Notes under the pieces: generated by a model
Told to the model about the DNA's origin: nothing
What the model saw: the letters and a program-made list of their open reading frames with translations, nothing else
Database searches by the model: none
Shown: piece by piece, positions 17,911 through 30,365 of the stretch
Numbering within the stretch: the stretch's first letter is position 1
How the letters are laid out: each line of letters begins with the position of its first letter
DNA from: Janibacter sp. HTCC2649
GTDB lineage: Bacteria > Actinomycetota > Actinomycetes > Actinomycetales > Dermatophilaceae
Length of the DNA: 64,000 nt
Reading direction: 5' to 3'
Assembly: GCF_000152705.1 (NCBI RefSeq)
Contig: NZ_CH672413.1
Coordinates: 1,835,978 to 1,899,977, forward strand
Made by a program: the position numbers and the translations under genes

Positions 17911-18210
17911 TTAGAGCTTCAGCAGGTTGGCATCGTCGACCGAAGCCGAACGGCGGGCACGGAAGATCGCCATGATGATGGCGAGGCCGACGACGACTTC
18001 GGCCGCGGCGACCACCATGACGAACAGGGCGATGACCTGCCCGTCGAGGTTGCCGTGCATGCGGGCGAAGGTGACGAACACGAGGTTCGCGGCGTTGAGC
18101 ATGAGCTCGACACCCATGAAGACGACGATCGCGTTGCGTCGGGTGAGCACGACGGCTCCGCCGATGACGAACAGCAGCGTCGCGAGGTAGATGTAGTTGA
18201 TCAGGCTCAT
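17911..18210 (-). CDS. nuoK: NADH-quinone oxidoreductase subunit K
   Basis: A 99-residue, three-helix membrane subunit, normal length for the family. The conserved membrane glutamates are in [13 protein letters not shown] and [11 protein letters not shown]. The start ATG overlaps the nuoJ stop by four bases. Confidence 0.96.
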   Translation of the reverse strand: MSLINYIYLATLLFVIGGAVVLTRRNAIVVFMGVELMLNAANLVFVTFARMHGNLDGQVIALFVMVVAAAEVVVGLAIIMAIFRARRSASVDDANLLKL

Positions 18211-19016
18211 CGCGGGTTCTCCGTCGACTCGTCGGTGGTGCCGGCGTCGCGGTCCTCCGCGAGATCACGCTCGATCTCGCGCTCGGCGTCGACCCAGGGT
18301 GCGGCGGAGCCGACCTGGTCGCGAGCAGTGAGGACACGCGAGATGGACAGCTCGCTCGGCGAGCCGTCGGGCAGCAGGGCCGGGGTGTCGACCGCGTTGT
18401 GGCGGGCGTAGACACCGGGCACGGGCAGGCCGGAGAGGTTCTCTCCGCTGCGGATCCGTCGCTCGCTCCAGGCGCGCTGGTCGGGGCGGGAGCCCAGGCG
18501 CTCGCGGTGGGCGAGGACCATCGCGGCCAGGGCGGCCGTGATGAGCAGCGCCGACGTGGCCTCGAAGACCCAGACGTAGCGGCCGAAGATCAGCTCGGCG
18601 ACGCCGGAGACGTTGCCCTTGTCGGTGTTGATCGCGTCGAGCTTGTTGGCCGGGGCGTCACCGATGGTGATGCGGCCGATGGCTCCCATGAGCAGCGCAC
18701 CGAGGCCGAGCGTGAGCACGGTGGCCGCGGCCCGCTGGCCCTTGAGGGTCTCGACGATGCTGTCGGACGAGTCGACGCCGACGAGCATGACGACGAAGAG
18801 GAAGAGCATCATCACGGCGCCGGTGTAGACGAAGATCTGGATGACGCCGAGGAAGTCCGCACCCTGGGCCAGGTAGAAGACGCCGAGGATGATCATCGTC
18901 AGCGCCATGCCGAGCGCGGCGTGGACAGCCTTGCGGGCGAAGATCAGGCCCAGCGCGCCGACGACGGCAAGCGGCGCGAGGACCCAGAAGAGGATCGCTT
19001 CTCCGGTGCTGGTCAC
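18207..19016 (-). CDS. nuoJ: NADH-quinone oxidoreductase subunit J, with C-terminal extension
   Basis: A 269-residue subunit whose first 170 residues form the usual five membrane helices ([17 protein letters not shown] is the typical helix 3). The last 90 residues are a hydrophilic, charged tail (for example [18 protein letters not shown]) not found in short NuoJ proteins such as that of E. coli, but frequent in actinobacteria. The start is a GTG overlapping the nuoI stop by four bases. The long open frame extending upstream to 19445 is the shadow of nuoI. Confidence 0.93.
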   Translation of the reverse strand: MTSTGEAILFWVLAPLAVVGALGLIFARKAVHAALGMALTMIILGVFYLAQGADFLGVIQIFVYTGAVMMLFLFVVMLVGVDSSDSIVETLKGQRAAATVLTLGLGALLMGAIGRITIGDAPANKLDAINTDKGNVSGVAELIFGRYVWVFEATSALLITAALAAMVLAHRERLGSRPDQRAWSERRIRSGENLSGLPVPGVYARHNAVDTPALLPDGSPSELSISRVLTARDQVGSAAPWVDAEREIERDLAEDRDAGTTDESTENPR

Positions 19017-19633
19017 TTGGCAGCCTCCTGCGTCGCAGCCTGCGCGGCCTTCGCGTGGTGCTCCTCGACCCATTCCTTCTGGGTGGGAGTGGCCTCCGAG
19101 ACCTTGCCGAGGTAGTAGTCGCGCTCTTCCATGCCGGTCACCATCGGGTGGGGCGCAGGCGCCATGCCGCCCTGGAGCGGAGCCAGCAGCTGCTCCTTGG
19201 TGAAGATGAGGTCGGCGCGGTTGTTGTCGGCGAGCTCGTACTCGTTGGTCATCGTCAGGGCGCGCGTCGGGCAGGCCTCGATGCACAGGCCGCAGAAGAT
19301 GCAGCGCAGGTAGTTGATCTGGTAGACGCGGCCGTAGCGCTCGCCCGGCGAGAACCGCTGCCCGGAAGCGTCGTCGTTGTTGGCGCCCTCGACGAGGATC
19401 GCGTCCGCGGGGCAGGCCCACGCACACAGCTCGCAGCCGACGCACTTCTCGAGACCGTCGGGGTGACGGTTGAGCTGGTGGCGGCCGTGGAAGCGCTGCG
19501 CCGTCGGGCGCTTCACCTCGGGGTACTCGGTCGTGGCGACCTTGCGGAACATCGTCGCGAAGGTCACCCCGAACCCACCCACGGGGGCGAAGATGTCCGA
19601 GAAGAATCCCGCCTTCTTCTTTTCGTCAGCCAC
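19013..19633 (-). CDS. nuoI: NADH-quinone oxidoreductase subunit I
   Basis: A 206-residue peripheral subunit with two ferredoxin-type 4Fe-4S motifs, [12 protein letters not shown] and [12 protein letters not shown]. These form clusters N6a and N6b, which carry electrons to NuoB. The GTG start at 19633 lies inside the end of nuoH, an 8-base overlap. A hydrophilic C-terminal tail of roughly 50 residues follows the second motif. Confidence 0.96.
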   Translation of the reverse strand: MADEKKKAGFFSDIFAPVGGFGVTFATMFRKVATTEYPEVKRPTAQRFHGRHQLNRHPDGLEKCVGCELCAWACPADAILVEGANNDDASGQRFSPGERYGRVYQINYLRCIFCGLCIEACPTRALTMTNEYELADNNRADLIFTKEQLLAPLQGGMAPAPHPMVTGMEERDYYLGKVSEATPTQKEWVEEHHAKAAQAATQEAAK

Positions 19634-21089
19634 GAGGGGCCTCCTTGTCGGTGGTCACATCAGGCGTCAGGGGGTCAGCCTCGGGCAGTGCAGGTGCGCC
19701 GACCCGAGCGGTCTCGCGCAGGCGCTGGCCGGGCATCGGCGGCACGGGATAGCCACCGGCATACGGATCGATCTCTTCTGGCTGAGCCACCGCCGCTGCT
19801 GCTTCTTTGGCGATGGCCCGGCTGTCCCACCACCAACCGAACGCCAGGGCGCCAATGGCGACCAGGCCGACGATGGCCAGCGACGAGTAGGGGAAGCGGC
19901 GACCCGCGAGGTCGAGGGCTCCGTCACCGAACCAGCCGTTCTGCGCACCGCGGAAGAACGCGACGAGCACGACCCAGCCGAGCGTGGCAGGGATGAGGAA
20001 CTTCCAGCCGAAGCGCATGAACTGGTCGTAGCGGGTTCGCGGCAGGGAGCCACGCAGCCACACGAAGAAGAACATGAACATCCAGAGCTTGGCGGTGAAC
20101 CAGAGCAGGCCCCACCAGCCCTCGTTGAACATGCCGTCGTTGATCGCGGCGATGCCAGGAGGTGCCTGCCAGCCACCGAGGAACATCGTCGTGGCCAGCG
20201 CGGAGACGGTGAACATGTTGATGTACTCGCCGAGGAAGAACATGGCAAAGCGCATCGAGCCGTACTCGGTGTGGAACCCACCGGTGAGCTCGCCCTCGCC
20301 CTCGGCCAGGTCGAACGGGAGGCGGTTGGTCTCGCCGACCATCGTGATGACGTAGACGAAGAAGCTGAAGAACGCCGGGATGATGTACCAGATGCTGTGC
20401 TGCGAGCTCACGATCTGCGAGGTCGACATCGAGCCGCTGTAGAGGAACACGGCGACCAGCGAGAGGCCCATCGCGATCTCGTAGGAGATCATCTGCGCGG
20501 AGCTGCGCAGACCACCCATGAGCGGGTAGGGCGAGCCCGAGGACCAGCCAGCGAGCACGACGCCGTAGATGCCGATGCCGGCGATCGCCAGGACGAACAG
20601 CACCGAGATCGACGAGTCCGCGAGCTGCAGCGGCGTCGTGTGGCCGAACATCGTGACCTCGCCGCCGAGCGGGATGATCGCGAAGCCGATGAAGCACATC
20701 GTCGCCGTGATGAGCGGGGCGAGCGTGAAGACGAACCGGTCGGCCTTGGCCGGGGTGACGTCCTCCTTGAGCATCGCCTTCATGCCGTCGGCGAGGGTCT
20801 GGAGCAGACCGAACGGACCGTTGCGGTTGGGGCCCGGACGCTGCTGCATGCGACCGATGACGCGTCGCTCGAACCAGATGACCATCAGTGTCGACACGAG
20901 GAGGTAGACGAAGATGATCACTGCCTTGATGAGCGAGATCCACCACGGCGTGTCCGAGAAGTCGGCCTTCGGGTTGTCCTTGCCTTCGGCAACAAGCGTG
21001 TGTATGCCGGTCAGCCCAAGATCCGACATTGCTGTCGCTGCCGTGTTGGTCGCTTCGTGAAGGGTCGCAAGGGTCAACAGCGTGCTCAT
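19626..21089 (-). CDS. nuoH: NADH-quinone oxidoreductase subunit H, with C-terminal extension
   Basis: A 487-residue membrane subunit forming the quinone chamber with NuoB and NuoD. The family core is obvious: [19 protein letters not shown] and [20 protein letters not shown]. The C-terminal 60 residues are a soluble Pro/Glu-rich tail ([17 protein letters not shown]) beyond the usual end. The ATG at 21089 overlaps the nuoG stop by four bases. Confidence 0.95.
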   Translation of the reverse strand: MSTLLTLATLHEATNTAATAMSDLGLTGIHTLVAEGKDNPKADFSDTPWWISLIKAVIIFVYLLVSTLMVIWFERRVIGRMQQRPGPNRNGPFGLLQTLADGMKAMLKEDVTPAKADRFVFTLAPLITATMCFIGFAIIPLGGEVTMFGHTTPLQLADSSISVLFVLAIAGIGIYGVVLAGWSSGSPYPLMGGLRSSAQMISYEIAMGLSLVAVFLYSGSMSTSQIVSSQHSIWYIIPAFFSFFVYVITMVGETNRLPFDLAEGEGELTGGFHTEYGSMRFAMFFLGEYINMFTVSALATTMFLGGWQAPPGIAAINDGMFNEGWWGLLWFTAKLWMFMFFFVWLRGSLPRTRYDQFMRFGWKFLIPATLGWVVLVAFFRGAQNGWFGDGALDLAGRRFPYSSLAIVGLVAIGALAFGWWWDSRAIAKEAAAAVAQPEEIDPYAGGYPVPPMPGQRLRETARVGAPALPEADPLTPDVTTDKEAPRG

Positions 21090-23593
21090 TCGGAAACCAC
21101 CTTGTCCTGCTTGGTGACGGAGACGCGGATGGCCGGTGCGTCCGCGAGCGTGCCCCGAAGGTCACACCCGGCGGAGTTGGTCGGGAGCCAGACGACGTGG
21201 TCGGCCATCTGGGTGACCGTGACGGGCACGGTGACGGTCGAGTCGCCGGCGACGACGGTGACCGTGTCGCCATCGATCACGCCGAGCGAGTCGGCGGTCG
21301 TCGCCGAGACCTTGGCAGTCGCCTTGGCTGCGGTGCCCGCGAGGAACGGCTCGCCGTCCTGGAGCTGACCCTTGTCGAGCAGGTGACGCCAGGTCGCGAG
21401 GACCAGGTGACCGTCGACGGCGCTCGGCACCTCACCGGCGTCAACCTGCGGAGGCGCGGGCCTGTTCTCCTGACGTCCGGGGCCGATGCGCTCCATCTCG
21501 GAGCGGACCTCGGCGACGGTGCGGGTTCCGAGGAACTCGCCCATCTCGTCGGCGATCATGTCGAGCGCGCGGTGGTCGCTGACGTAGCCGCTCTCGAGCG
21601 CCTGCTGGAAGGTGCGCACGCGCCCCTCCCAGTCGACGAACATGCCGGCCTTCTCGGCGTGTGCCGCGACGGGCAGGACCACGTCGGCGACTGCGGTGAC
21701 TGCCGACTCACGGATCTCGAGGGAGACGACGAAGGTCGACTCGAACGCCGTGATGGCGTCGGCGCGACCGAAGTCGAGCGGGTCGACACCTCCGACGACG
21801 AGCGCACCGATCTTGCCGGTGCGGGCACCTTCGAGGATCGCAGCGGCGTCACGACCGGGAGCGTCGGGAAGTCCGACGACACCCCAGGCGGAAGCAACCT
21901 CGGCGCGAGCCGATGCGTCGCTGACGGAACGCCCACCGGGGAGCAGCGTCGGGAAGGCACCGGCCTCGAGGGCACCGCGCTCCCCCGCACGACGCGGGAT
22001 CCACGCGAGGCGGGCACCCGTCGTCTCGGCGAGGCGGGCGGCAGCAGTCAGGGCGCCGGGGACGGTGGCGAGGCGTTCACCGACGAGGATGATTGCGCCC
22101 TCGCCGCGCAGCGCTTCGGCGGCGGCCCGGACAGTGTCGGGGCCGTCACCGGCAGCGCCGCTGGCCGAGCCCTTGCCGAGGGCCTCGAGGACCTCGGGCT
22201 CGGTTCCCGGCGCAGCCGGGATGAGGTGACCGGAGACCTTGGTGAGACCGCGGGTCGCGACGGGCGACACGGCATACACGGCGGTCTTGCTCTTGCGCGA
22301 TGCCTTGCGCAGGCGCAGGAAGACGATCGGGCTCTCGTCCTCGGGCTCAAAGCCAGCGAGGACAACGGTTTTCGCGTTCTCGAGGTCCGTGTAGGTGACC
22401 GCCCCGGTCTCGGGTGAGGTCAGGGCGACATTGGACGCGAGGAACTCCGCCTCCTCGGCCGAGTGCGGGCGGGCGCGGAAGTCGACGTCGTTCGTGCCGA
22501 GCACGGTGCGCGCGAACTTGCCGTAGGCGTAGGCATCCTCGGCGCTGACGCGACCGCCGACGAGCACACCAGCGCTGGAGGCCTTCTTGAGACCGGCAGC
22601 GGCGACCTCGAGGGCCTCACGCCAGGAGGCGACACGGAGTTCGCCGTCCTCACGGACCAGCGGGAGCTCGATGCGGTCGGGGAGGGTGGCGTACTGGAAG
22701 GCCCAGCGGCCCTTGTCGCAGTTCCACTCCTCGTTGACCAGCGGCTCGTTGGCGGCCATGCGACGCAGGACGGTGCCACGACGGTGGTCGGTGCGGGTGG
22801 AGCAACCAGCGGCGCAGTGCTCGCAGACGCTGGGTGTGGAGACGAGGTCGAACGGGCGGGCCCGGAAGCGGTAGGCCGCACCCGTGAGCGCTCCGACCGG
22901 GCAGATCTGGACGGTGTTGCCCGAGAAGTAGGACTCGAACGGCTTCTCCTCGTAGATGCCGACCTGCTGGAGGGCGCCACGCTCGACGAGGGCGATGAAC
23001 GGGTCACCGGCGACCTGCTCCGAGAAGCGGGTGCAGCGTGCGCACAGAACACAGCGCTCGCGGTCGAGGAGAACCTGGCTCGAGATGTTGATCGGCTTCG
23101 GGTAGGTGCGCTTGATGTCCTCGAAGCGGCTGACCGGGCGGCCACTGCTCATCGCCTGGTTCTGCAGGGGGCACTCGCCACCCTTGTCGCAGACCGGGCA
23201 GTCGAGCGGGTGGTTGATGAGGAGCAGCTCCATGACACCGTGCTGCGCCTTCTCGGCGACCGGCGAGGTGTGCTGCGTCTTGACCTCCATGCCGGGTGAG
23301 ACCGTCATGGTGCACGAGGCCTGCGGCTTCGGCATCGGGCGGAGCGTTCCGTCCGGGCCGGGGGTCGCCACGTCGACGAGGCACTGGCGGCAGGCGCCGA
23401 CCGGCTCGAGCAACGGGTGGTCGCAGAAGCGCGGGATCTCGATCCCGACCTCTTCGGCCGCCCGGATGACGAGGGTGTTCTTGGGGACGGAGACGTCGAT
23501 GCCGTCGATGGTGAGAGCCACCATCTCGACGGCCGGCTTCTCTCCGGCTTCGCTGCCGGACTTGTCTGCTGCGTTTTTCGAGATCACAGTCAT
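21086..23593 (-). CDS. nuoG: NADH-quinone oxidoreductase subunit G
   Basis: An 835-residue iron-sulfur subunit of the peripheral arm. An N-terminal ferredoxin domain supplies the 2Fe-2S cluster ([15 protein letters not shown]). Next come the HxxxC cluster motif ([17 protein letters not shown]), two CxxCxxC-type groups ([10 protein letters not shown] and ICPVGAL), and a further CEHCAAGC motif at the start of a molybdopterin-oxidoreductase-like domain that makes up the rest. The C-terminal domain resembles formate dehydrogenase but has lost the active site, as is normal in NuoG. Confidence 0.95.
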   Translation of the reverse strand: MTVISKNAADKSGSEAGEKPAVEMVALTIDGIDVSVPKNTLVIRAAEEVGIEIPRFCDHPLLEPVGACRQCLVDVATPGPDGTLRPMPKPQASCTMTVSPGMEVKTQHTSPVAEKAQHGVMELLLINHPLDCPVCDKGGECPLQNQAMSSGRPVSRFEDIKRTYPKPINISSQVLLDRERCVLCARCTRFSEQVAGDPFIALVERGALQQVGIYEEKPFESYFSGNTVQICPVGALTGAAYRFRARPFDLVSTPSVCEHCAAGCSTRTDHRRGTVLRRMAANEPLVNEEWNCDKGRWAFQYATLPDRIELPLVREDGELRVASWREALEVAAAGLKKASSAGVLVGGRVSAEDAYAYGKFARTVLGTNDVDFRARPHSAEEAEFLASNVALTSPETGAVTYTDLENAKTVVLAGFEPEDESPIVFLRLRKASRKSKTAVYAVSPVATRGLTKVSGHLIPAAPGTEPEVLEALGKGSASGAAGDGPDTVRAAAEALRGEGAIILVGERLATVPGALTAAARLAETTGARLAWIPRRAGERGALEAGAFPTLLPGGRSVSDASARAEVASAWGVVGLPDAPGRDAAAILEGARTGKIGALVVGGVDPLDFGRADAITAFESTFVVSLEIRESAVTAVADVVLPVAAHAEKAGMFVDWEGRVRTFQQALESGYVSDHRALDMIADEMGEFLGTRTVAEVRSEMERIGPGRQENRPAPPQVDAGEVPSAVDGHLVLATWRHLLDKGQLQDGEPFLAGTAAKATAKVSATTADSLGVIDGDTVTVVAGDSTVTVPVTVTQMADHVVWLPTNSAGCDLRGTLADAPAIRVSVTKQDKVVSE

Positions 23594-24903
23594 GCCGTCA
23601 CGCGGTCCTTGTGGAAGAGCGTCGACTCGCTGGAGTCGAAGGGGCAGGATCCTTCAGTCAGGTGGGCGATGAATTCCTCGCGGAAGTACTGGATCGAGCT
23701 CGTGATCGGGCTCGTCGCACCGTCACCCAGGGCGCAGAAGCTGCGACCGAGGATGTTGTCGCAGATGTCGAGGAGCTTGTCGAGGTCCTCCTCGGAACCC
23801 TGACCGTGCTCGAGACGACCGAGGATCTGCTTGAGCCACCACGTGCCCTCACGGCACGGGGTGCACTTGCCGCACGACTCATGCTTGTAGAAGTCGGTCC
23901 AGCGGTCGACGGCGCGCACGACACAGGTCGTCTCGTCGAAGATCTGCAGGGCACGGGTTCCGAGCATGGAACCGGCCGCAGCGACCGACTCGAAGTCGAG
24001 CGGGGTGTCGAGGTGCTCGGCCGTGAAGAGCGGGGTCGAGGAGCCACCGGGCGTCCAGAACTTCAGCGCCTTCTCGGGGTCGCGCATGCCACCGGCCATG
24101 TCGAGCAGCTCGCGCAGGGTGATGCCGAGCGGGGCTTCGTACTGGCCCGGGTGCTTGACGTGGCCCGAGAGGCTGAAGATGCCGAAGCCCTGGGACTTCT
24201 CGGTGCCCATGTCGCTGAACCAGTCGGCGCCGTGGAGAAAAATAGGTGGGATGGACGCGATACTTTCCACGTTGTTGACGACGGTCGGGCGCGCGTAGAG
24301 ACCGGCGACGGCCGGGAACGGCGGCTTGAGTCGCGGTTGGCCACGACGACCCTCGAGGCTGTCGAGGAGCGCGGTCTCCTCACCACAGATGTAGGCGCCA
24401 GCGCCGGCGTGGACGGTGATGTCGAGGTCGAAACCCGAGCCGTGGATGTTCTTGCCCAGGTGACCCGCGGCATACGCCTCCTCGACCGCGCGCAGGAGGC
24501 GACGGTAGACGTGGACGACCTCGCCGCGCAGGTAGATGAAGGCGTGGTTGCAGCCGATGGCGTAGGACGTGATGACGCAGCCCTCGATGAGGAACTGCGG
24601 CGCCGCCATCATGAGCGGGATGTCCTTGCAGGTGCCCGGCTCGGACTCGTCGGCGTTGACGACGAGGTAGCGGGGTCCGCCGTCCGGCGGCGGGAGGAAG
24701 CCCCACTTCATGCCGGTGGGGAAGCCTGCACCACCACGACCACGCAGACCGGAGTCCTTGGTCATCTGGACGAGGTCGGCGGGCGGGGTCGCGAGAGCCT
24801 TCTTGAGGGCCTTGTAGCCGTCGTTGTTCTCGTAGGTCTCGAGAGTCCAGCTCTGCGGGTCGTCCCAGAACTTCGTGAGGATCGGCGTCAGCGTGGTGCT
24901 CAT
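23590..24903 (-). CDS. nuoF: NADH-quinone oxidoreductase subunit F
   Basis: A 437-residue NADH- and FMN-binding subunit. The flavin/NADH site is marked by [18 protein letters not shown] and [16 protein letters not shown]; the 4Fe-4S cluster N3 motif is [12 protein letters not shown]. It takes the hydride from NADH at the tip of complex I. Start and stop both overlap neighbours by four bases. Confidence 0.96.
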   Translation of the reverse strand: MSTTLTPILTKFWDDPQSWTLETYENNDGYKALKKALATPPADLVQMTKDSGLRGRGGAGFPTGMKWGFLPPPDGGPRYLVVNADESEPGTCKDIPLMMAAPQFLIEGCVITSYAIGCNHAFIYLRGEVVHVYRRLLRAVEEAYAAGHLGKNIHGSGFDLDITVHAGAGAYICGEETALLDSLEGRRGQPRLKPPFPAVAGLYARPTVVNNVESIASIPPIFLHGADWFSDMGTEKSQGFGIFSLSGHVKHPGQYEAPLGITLRELLDMAGGMRDPEKALKFWTPGGSSTPLFTAEHLDTPLDFESVAAAGSMLGTRALQIFDETTCVVRAVDRWTDFYKHESCGKCTPCREGTWWLKQILGRLEHGQGSEEDLDKLLDICDNILGRSFCALGDGATSPITSSIQYFREEFIAHLTEGSCPFDSSESTLFHKDRVTA

Positions 24904-26152
24904 GCGTCTTCGCCCTTCTTCTTGCGGTCGAGCGCGTTGGTGAATCCTGCGGCGGTCGCGGCTTCCTCGTCACGGAACCACACCTCGGCCCTGGTGCGGC
25001 CGTACCAAGGGGACTTCGGCGTGTGGAAGAGCATCGAGTTGGCGTTGCCCTTGATGTCCCAGCCCGCGGGGCCGGAACCATCGGCCGCGGCGTCGGCCGT
25101 GCCGTCCCCGAACGACGAGGTCTTGAACCCGGCCGGAGCCGCGCCGCCGGTCTGCGCGGTGGCGCCCTGGGACGCCGGCGATGCCGGGGTTCCCGTCAGG
25201 GGTGCGTCGCCCTTGGGCTCGGCCTCTGCGGTCGAGGATCCGTCGTCAAAGAGGGTGGCTTCCTCGGCTTGTGGCGCCGGTGAGTCCTTGGCCGGCTTGC
25301 CGCCCGGCTTCTCGTCGGGCTCGTTGGTCGGCGCGTTGACCGAGCTGTGCTTGCCGGCTGCCTTGCCGTCGACCTTCTCGCCCTCAGCGCTGGCCTTGGT
25401 CGAGTCGTCGGCTGCGTCCTTGGTGGAGTCGGAGTCGGTCCCCTTGGCGGCTGCCCAGCCGTTCTCGTGGGCGACCTCGAGGCCACGCAGCGAGGCCGGT
25501 CCGGCGCCGACACCTTCGTCGGCGAGGCCGTCGTTGAAGCCAGCGAGAACGCGCGACATCTGCTTGAAGGAGCAGAGCGAGTTCGGACCGCGAGTCGGCT
25601 TCACCGGGGTGCCAGCGCGCAGGTCGTCGACGAGCTGGTTGGTCGACTCCGGTGTCTGGTTGTCGAAGAACTCCCAGTTCGCCATCACGACGGGTGCGTA
25701 GTCGCACGCGGCGTTGCACTCGATGCGCTCGAGCGTGACCTTGCCGTCGTCGGTCGTCTCGTCGTGACCGATGCCGAGGTGCTCGGAGACCGAGTCCCAG
25801 ATCTCGTCGCCGCCCATGATCGCGCAGAGCGTGTTGGTGCAGACGCCGACGGTGTACTCACCGTTGGGGTGGCGCTTGTACTGGGTGTAGAACGTCGCGA
25901 CGCCCGAGACCTCGGCCCGCGAGAGCTCGAGCACCTCGGCACAGAAGTCGATGCCGCGGCCGGTGACGTAGCCGTCGACCGACTGCACGAGGTGCAGCAG
26001 CGGCAGCAGCGCCGAGCGCTTCTGCGGGTACTTCGCGACGACCAGCTCGGCGTCAGCGTGCAGACCCGCGAGAACGTCTGCGGCATACGCCTCTTTGGAT
26101 TCGGCCGACACCGTGAGGTGCCCGGAGGCCGTCTGCAGTCCGTAGTGCTCCA

Positions 26153-26153
<1 letters not shown>
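24900..26153 (-). CDS. nuoE: NADH-quinone oxidoreductase subunit E with long linker and extra C-terminal domain
   Basis: A 417-residue protein, much longer than the usual 160-250. Residues 20-200 are the thioredoxin-like NuoE fold with the 2Fe-2S cysteines C105, C110, C146 and C150 (VCTNTLC and CNAAC). Residues about 205-362 are a low-complexity, Ala/Asp/Lys/Pro-rich linker. Residues 364-405 form a compact domain with [19 protein letters not shown] followed by RTRAEVWF and EEAATAAGF. That ending resembles a short domain found at the C-termini of several unrelated actinobacterial proteins. Its role in complex I is unknown. The start shares one base with the nuoD stop (TGATG). Confidence 0.93.
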
Positions 26154-27549
<1,396 letters not shown>

Positions 27550-27550
<1 letters not shown>

Positions 27551-28305
27551 CAGTTGTACGACCTCCGCTCGTCGGGCGGGGGTACGACCCCACCCTTGTA
27601 TTCCACGGGGATGCCACCCAGCGGATAGTCCTTGCGCTGGGGGTGTCCCGGCCAGTCGTCCGGCATGAGGATGCGCGTGAGGGCGGGGTGGCCCTCGAAG
27701 ACGATCCCGAACATGTCCCAGGTCTCGCGCTCGTGCCAGTCGGCCGCCGGGTAGGTCTCGACGATCGAGGGGATGCGCGCGTCGTCATCGGGCGCGGTCA
27801 CCTCGAGGCGGACGCGACGGTTGTGGGTGATCGAGAGCAGGTGGTAGACCGCGTGCAGCTCGCGCCCGATCTCGTTCGGGAAGTGGACCCCCGAGACGCC
27901 GGTGCAGATCTCGAAGCGCAGGGCCGGGTCGTCGCGCAGCGCGCGCGCGACGGTCGGCAGGGCTTCGCGGGCCACGTGCAGGGTCAGCTCGCCGCGGTCG
28001 ACCACGACCCGCTCCACTGCCTTTGCGTATGCCGTGTCACCGGACTTCCCGAGTGCACTCTCGAGAGTGCCCGTCAGCTCGTCGAAGTAGCCGCCGTAGG
28101 GCTTCTCGGATGCGCCGGGGAAGAGGATCGGGGTGCGCAGGCCGCCGTAGCCGGTGGTGTCGCCACCGTTGGTCGGGCCGAACATCCCGCGGCGCTCGCC
28201 GATCTGGATGGGGTCGGTGTCGCCGGTGGCCAAAGCCTCGGTAAGGTCGAGGTCCGTCGCGTGCAACTCTTCAGCGGACGTCTTGCCTGCGTCTTCAATA
28301 CTCAT
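27550..28305 (-). CDS. nuoC: NADH-quinone oxidoreductase subunit C, with N-terminal extension
   Basis: A 251-residue subunit. The conserved part spans about residues 80-230, with [19 protein letters not shown] and the signature [18 protein letters not shown]. An extra 75 residues at the N-terminus are hydrophilic and not part of the minimal fold. The ATG at 28305 overlaps the nuoB stop by four bases; the open frame further upstream is a shadow. Confidence 0.95.
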
Positions 28306-28898
28306 GCGAGGAGGTTCCTCCCGGGCGTCGCCGTGAGGGCGTCGTGGTCGTGGGTCGGCTGCATGAGGTGCGTCGGGGTGGCGCGCAGGGCGGCCTCCTC
28401 GGCAGCACGCGCGGCGGCGATCCGGTTGACGCCGAGCTTGGAGTTCTGGATCTGGTCGTGCAGCTCGATGATCGCGTTGAGCAGCATCTCCGGTCGCGGC
28501 GGACAGCCGGGCAGATAGATGTCGACCGGGATGATGTGGTCGACGCCCTGGACGATCGCGTAGTTGTTGAACATGCCGCCCGAGCTGGCGCACACACCCA
28601 TCGAGATGACCCACTTGGGGTTGGGCATCTGGTCGTAGACCTGACGGACGACCGGCGCCATCTTGTTGGACACACGTCCGGCGACGATCATCAGGTCGGC
28701 CTGGCGAGGCGTCGCCGAGAAGCGCTCCATGCCGAAGCGGGCGATGTCGTAGTCGGGCGTACCGACGGCCATCATCTCGATGGCGCAGCAGGCGAGGCCG
28801 AACGTGGCAGGCCAGATCGAGGCCTTGCGCATGTATCCGGCGACACTCTCGAGCGTCGTCAGGACGAAGCCTGCGGGCAGCTTCTCCTCGAGTCCCAT
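28302..28898 (-). CDS. nuoB: NADH-quinone oxidoreductase subunit B
   Basis: A 198-residue subunit binding the terminal 4Fe-4S cluster N2 next to the quinone. Cluster cysteines lie in [17 protein letters not shown] and LPGCPPRPE. The C-terminal 35 residues are a variable tail. It follows nuoA after a 58-base gap, the largest gap inside the nuo operon. Confidence 0.96.
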   Translation of the reverse strand: MGLEEKLPAGFVLTTLESVAGYMRKASIWPATFGLACCAIEMMAVGTPDYDIARFGMERFSATPRQADLMIVAGRVSNKMAPVVRQVYDQMPNPKWVISMGVCASSGGMFNNYAIVQGVDHIIPVDIYLPGCPPRPEMLLNAIIELHDQIQNSKLGVNRIAAARAAEEAALRATPTHLMQPTHDHDALTATPGRNLLA

Positions 28899-28931
28899 CA
28901 GCGAACCCTTCCAGTCAGATCAAAGTCAGCA

Positions 28932-28956
28932 CACGGCATACACGGCAAGCACGGCA
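28932..28956. repeat. three CACGGCA units in 9-bp register
   Basis: CACGGCA occurs at 28932-28938, 28941-28947 and 28950-28956, an exact 9-bp period, filling much of the nuoA-nuoB gap right after the nuoA stop. The first unit overlaps one of the octamers (28934-28941). Confidence 0.7.
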
Positions 28957-29319
28957 TCAGTCCCACTCCAGCCCGCCGCGCTTCCACACATAGGCGTAGG
29001 CGACGAACACGGTGAGGATGAACAGGACCATCTCGACCAGAGCGAACAGGCCGAGCGAGTCGAAGGCGACGGCGAACGGGTAGAGGAACACCGACTCGAT
29101 GTCGAAGATGATGAAGAGCATCGCGGTGAGGAAGTACTTGATCGGCACGCGACCACCCCCATCGGCGCGAGGTGACGGCTGGATCCCGCACTCGTACGGC
29201 TCGGACTTGGCGCGGTTGTAGCGCTTGGGTCCGACGACGAGGCTGGTGCCCACCGAGCCAGCGGCAAAGACGAAGCCGAGGGCCAGCAGGAAGAGGATCG
29301 GGACGTAGGGGTTGCTCAT
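28957..29319 (-). CDS. nuoA: NADH-quinone oxidoreductase subunit A
   Basis: A 120-residue, three-helix membrane subunit and first gene of the operon. YECGIQPSPRADGGGRVPIK and MLFIIFDIESVFLYP are the family hallmarks. The ATG at 29319 is preceded by GGGGAG at good spacing. The promoter must lie in the 287 bases between the menG stop and this start, where a Rex-like operator is found. Confidence 0.96.
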   Translation of the reverse strand: MSNPYVPILFLLALGFVFAAGSVGTSLVVGPKRYNRAKSEPYECGIQPSPRADGGGRVPIKYFLTAMLFIIFDIESVFLYPFAVAFDSLGLFALVEMVLFILTVFVAYAYVWKRGGLEWD

Positions 29320-29517
29320 CGCTGATCAACTCCCCTTTCGGTGCCTGGGTGTGCGGCGGCTCGGGTCACGCGCCCCATCGTAGAGGGCGTGACGCAGGTC
29401 TCAACTGCAGGATTGGTCGGCGTGGTGAGACAGCACGCAGCATCACCGCGAGCAGAGTCGCGGACGGCACTGGCGGGGCCAGCGGCAGCTTTGGCGAGGG
29501 TCAACGACACACCTTGC

Positions 29518-29535
29518 TTGTGAAAGTCTTCACGA
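29518..29535. promoter_or_regulatory. Rex-like operator upstream of nuoA
   Basis: TTGTGAA-AGTC-TTCACGA matches the known Rex operator TTGTGAA-N4-TTCACAA at all but one position. Rex senses the NADH/NAD+ ratio and in Streptomyces represses respiratory genes including the nuo operon. The site is about 200 bases before the nuoA start. No other gene in the 29320-29606 gap could be the target. Binding here is inference. Confidence 0.6.
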
Positions 29536-29606
29536 ACACCGACCCACTCTATGCAGCCGTTTTTCGGCCGCTCACTAAGGCGAACCTAAGTGGGCGAGGC
29601 GCAGGG

Positions 29607-30302
29607 TCAGGCCGGCTTGACGGCGCGGTGGAGGGCGACGATTCCGGCGCTCAGGTTGCGCCACGCGACGTCACTCCAGCCAGCCTCGGCGACTCGGGTC
29701 GCGAGCGCCTTCTGGTCCGGCCAGGCCTGGATGGACTCGGCGAGGTAGACGTAGGACTCGGGGTTCGAGCTCACCTTGCGGGCCACGCGCGGCAGCGCCT
29801 CCATGAGGTACTCGCTGTAGACCTTGCGGAACGTCCCGTTGACCGGCTGGCTGAACTCGCAGATCACGAGGCGACCGCCCGGCTTGGTGACGCGGGCGAA
29901 CTCGCGCAGTGCAGCATCGGTGTCGGCGACGTTGCGCAGCCCGAACGACATCGTCACCGCGTCGAACGACCCGTCGGCGAACGGCAGCTGCATCGCGTCG
30001 GCCGCGGTGAAGCCGAGGTCGTCGCGACGCTTCTTGCCAACCCGCAACATGCCGAGCGAGAAGTCGGCGGGAACGACGTGGACGCCCTTGTCGGCGAACG
30101 GCTCACTCGAGGTACCCGTGCCGGCGGCGATGTCGAGGACCCGCTCCCCCGGCTTGGCGGCAACGGCCTGGAGGACGGCGCGTCGCCACAGCCGGTCCTG
30201 GCCGAGAGAGAGCACGTCGTTGGTCACGTCGTACCTCTCGGCAACGTCGTCGAACATCGCGGCGACGTCGCGGGGGTCCTTGTCGAGGGAGGCGCGGCTC
30301 AT
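29607..30302 (-). CDS. menG: demethylmenaquinone methyltransferase
   Basis: A 231-residue SAM-dependent class I methyltransferase of the UbiE/MenG family. [20 protein letters not shown] at the start and [15 protein letters not shown] (SAM loop) followed by [10 protein letters not shown] are diagnostic. It adds the C-methyl group to demethylmenaquinone, the last ring step of menaquinone synthesis. It starts 63 bases from the divergent menF gene and lies just upstream of the nuo operon on the same strand, so read-through into nuo is possible. Confidence 0.94.
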   Translation of the reverse strand: MSRASLDKDPRDVAAMFDDVAERYDVTNDVLSLGQDRLWRRAVLQAVAAKPGERVLDIAAGTGTSSEPFADKGVHVVPADFSLGMLRVGKKRRDDLGFTAADAMQLPFADGSFDAVTMSFGLRNVADTDAALREFARVTKPGGRLVICEFSQPVNGTFRKVYSEYLMEALPRVARKVSSNPESYVYLAESIQAWPDQKALATRVAEAGWSDVAWRNLSAGIVALHRAVKPA

Positions 30303-30365
30303 GTCGCCATCATCTCACCGCGCCCATGCGGAGACCGCCGCCCCTCGGGGTTACGCTCACCGGTG

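Noticed and set aside
16123-18411. Long plus-strand open frame of over 760 codons
   Set aside because: It is antisense to nuoL, nuoK and nuoJ and has the His/Arg/Glu/Asp-rich composition of a mirror frame in high-G+C coding DNA.
29571-29590. Possible DtxR/IdeR iron box (CTCACTAAGGCGAACCTAAG)
   Set aside because: Only the right half fits the consensus; the left half has too many mismatches.
29172-30365. Upstream extension of the menF frame
   Set aside because: It runs antisense through nuoA and menG, and the conserved fold starts after 30366.
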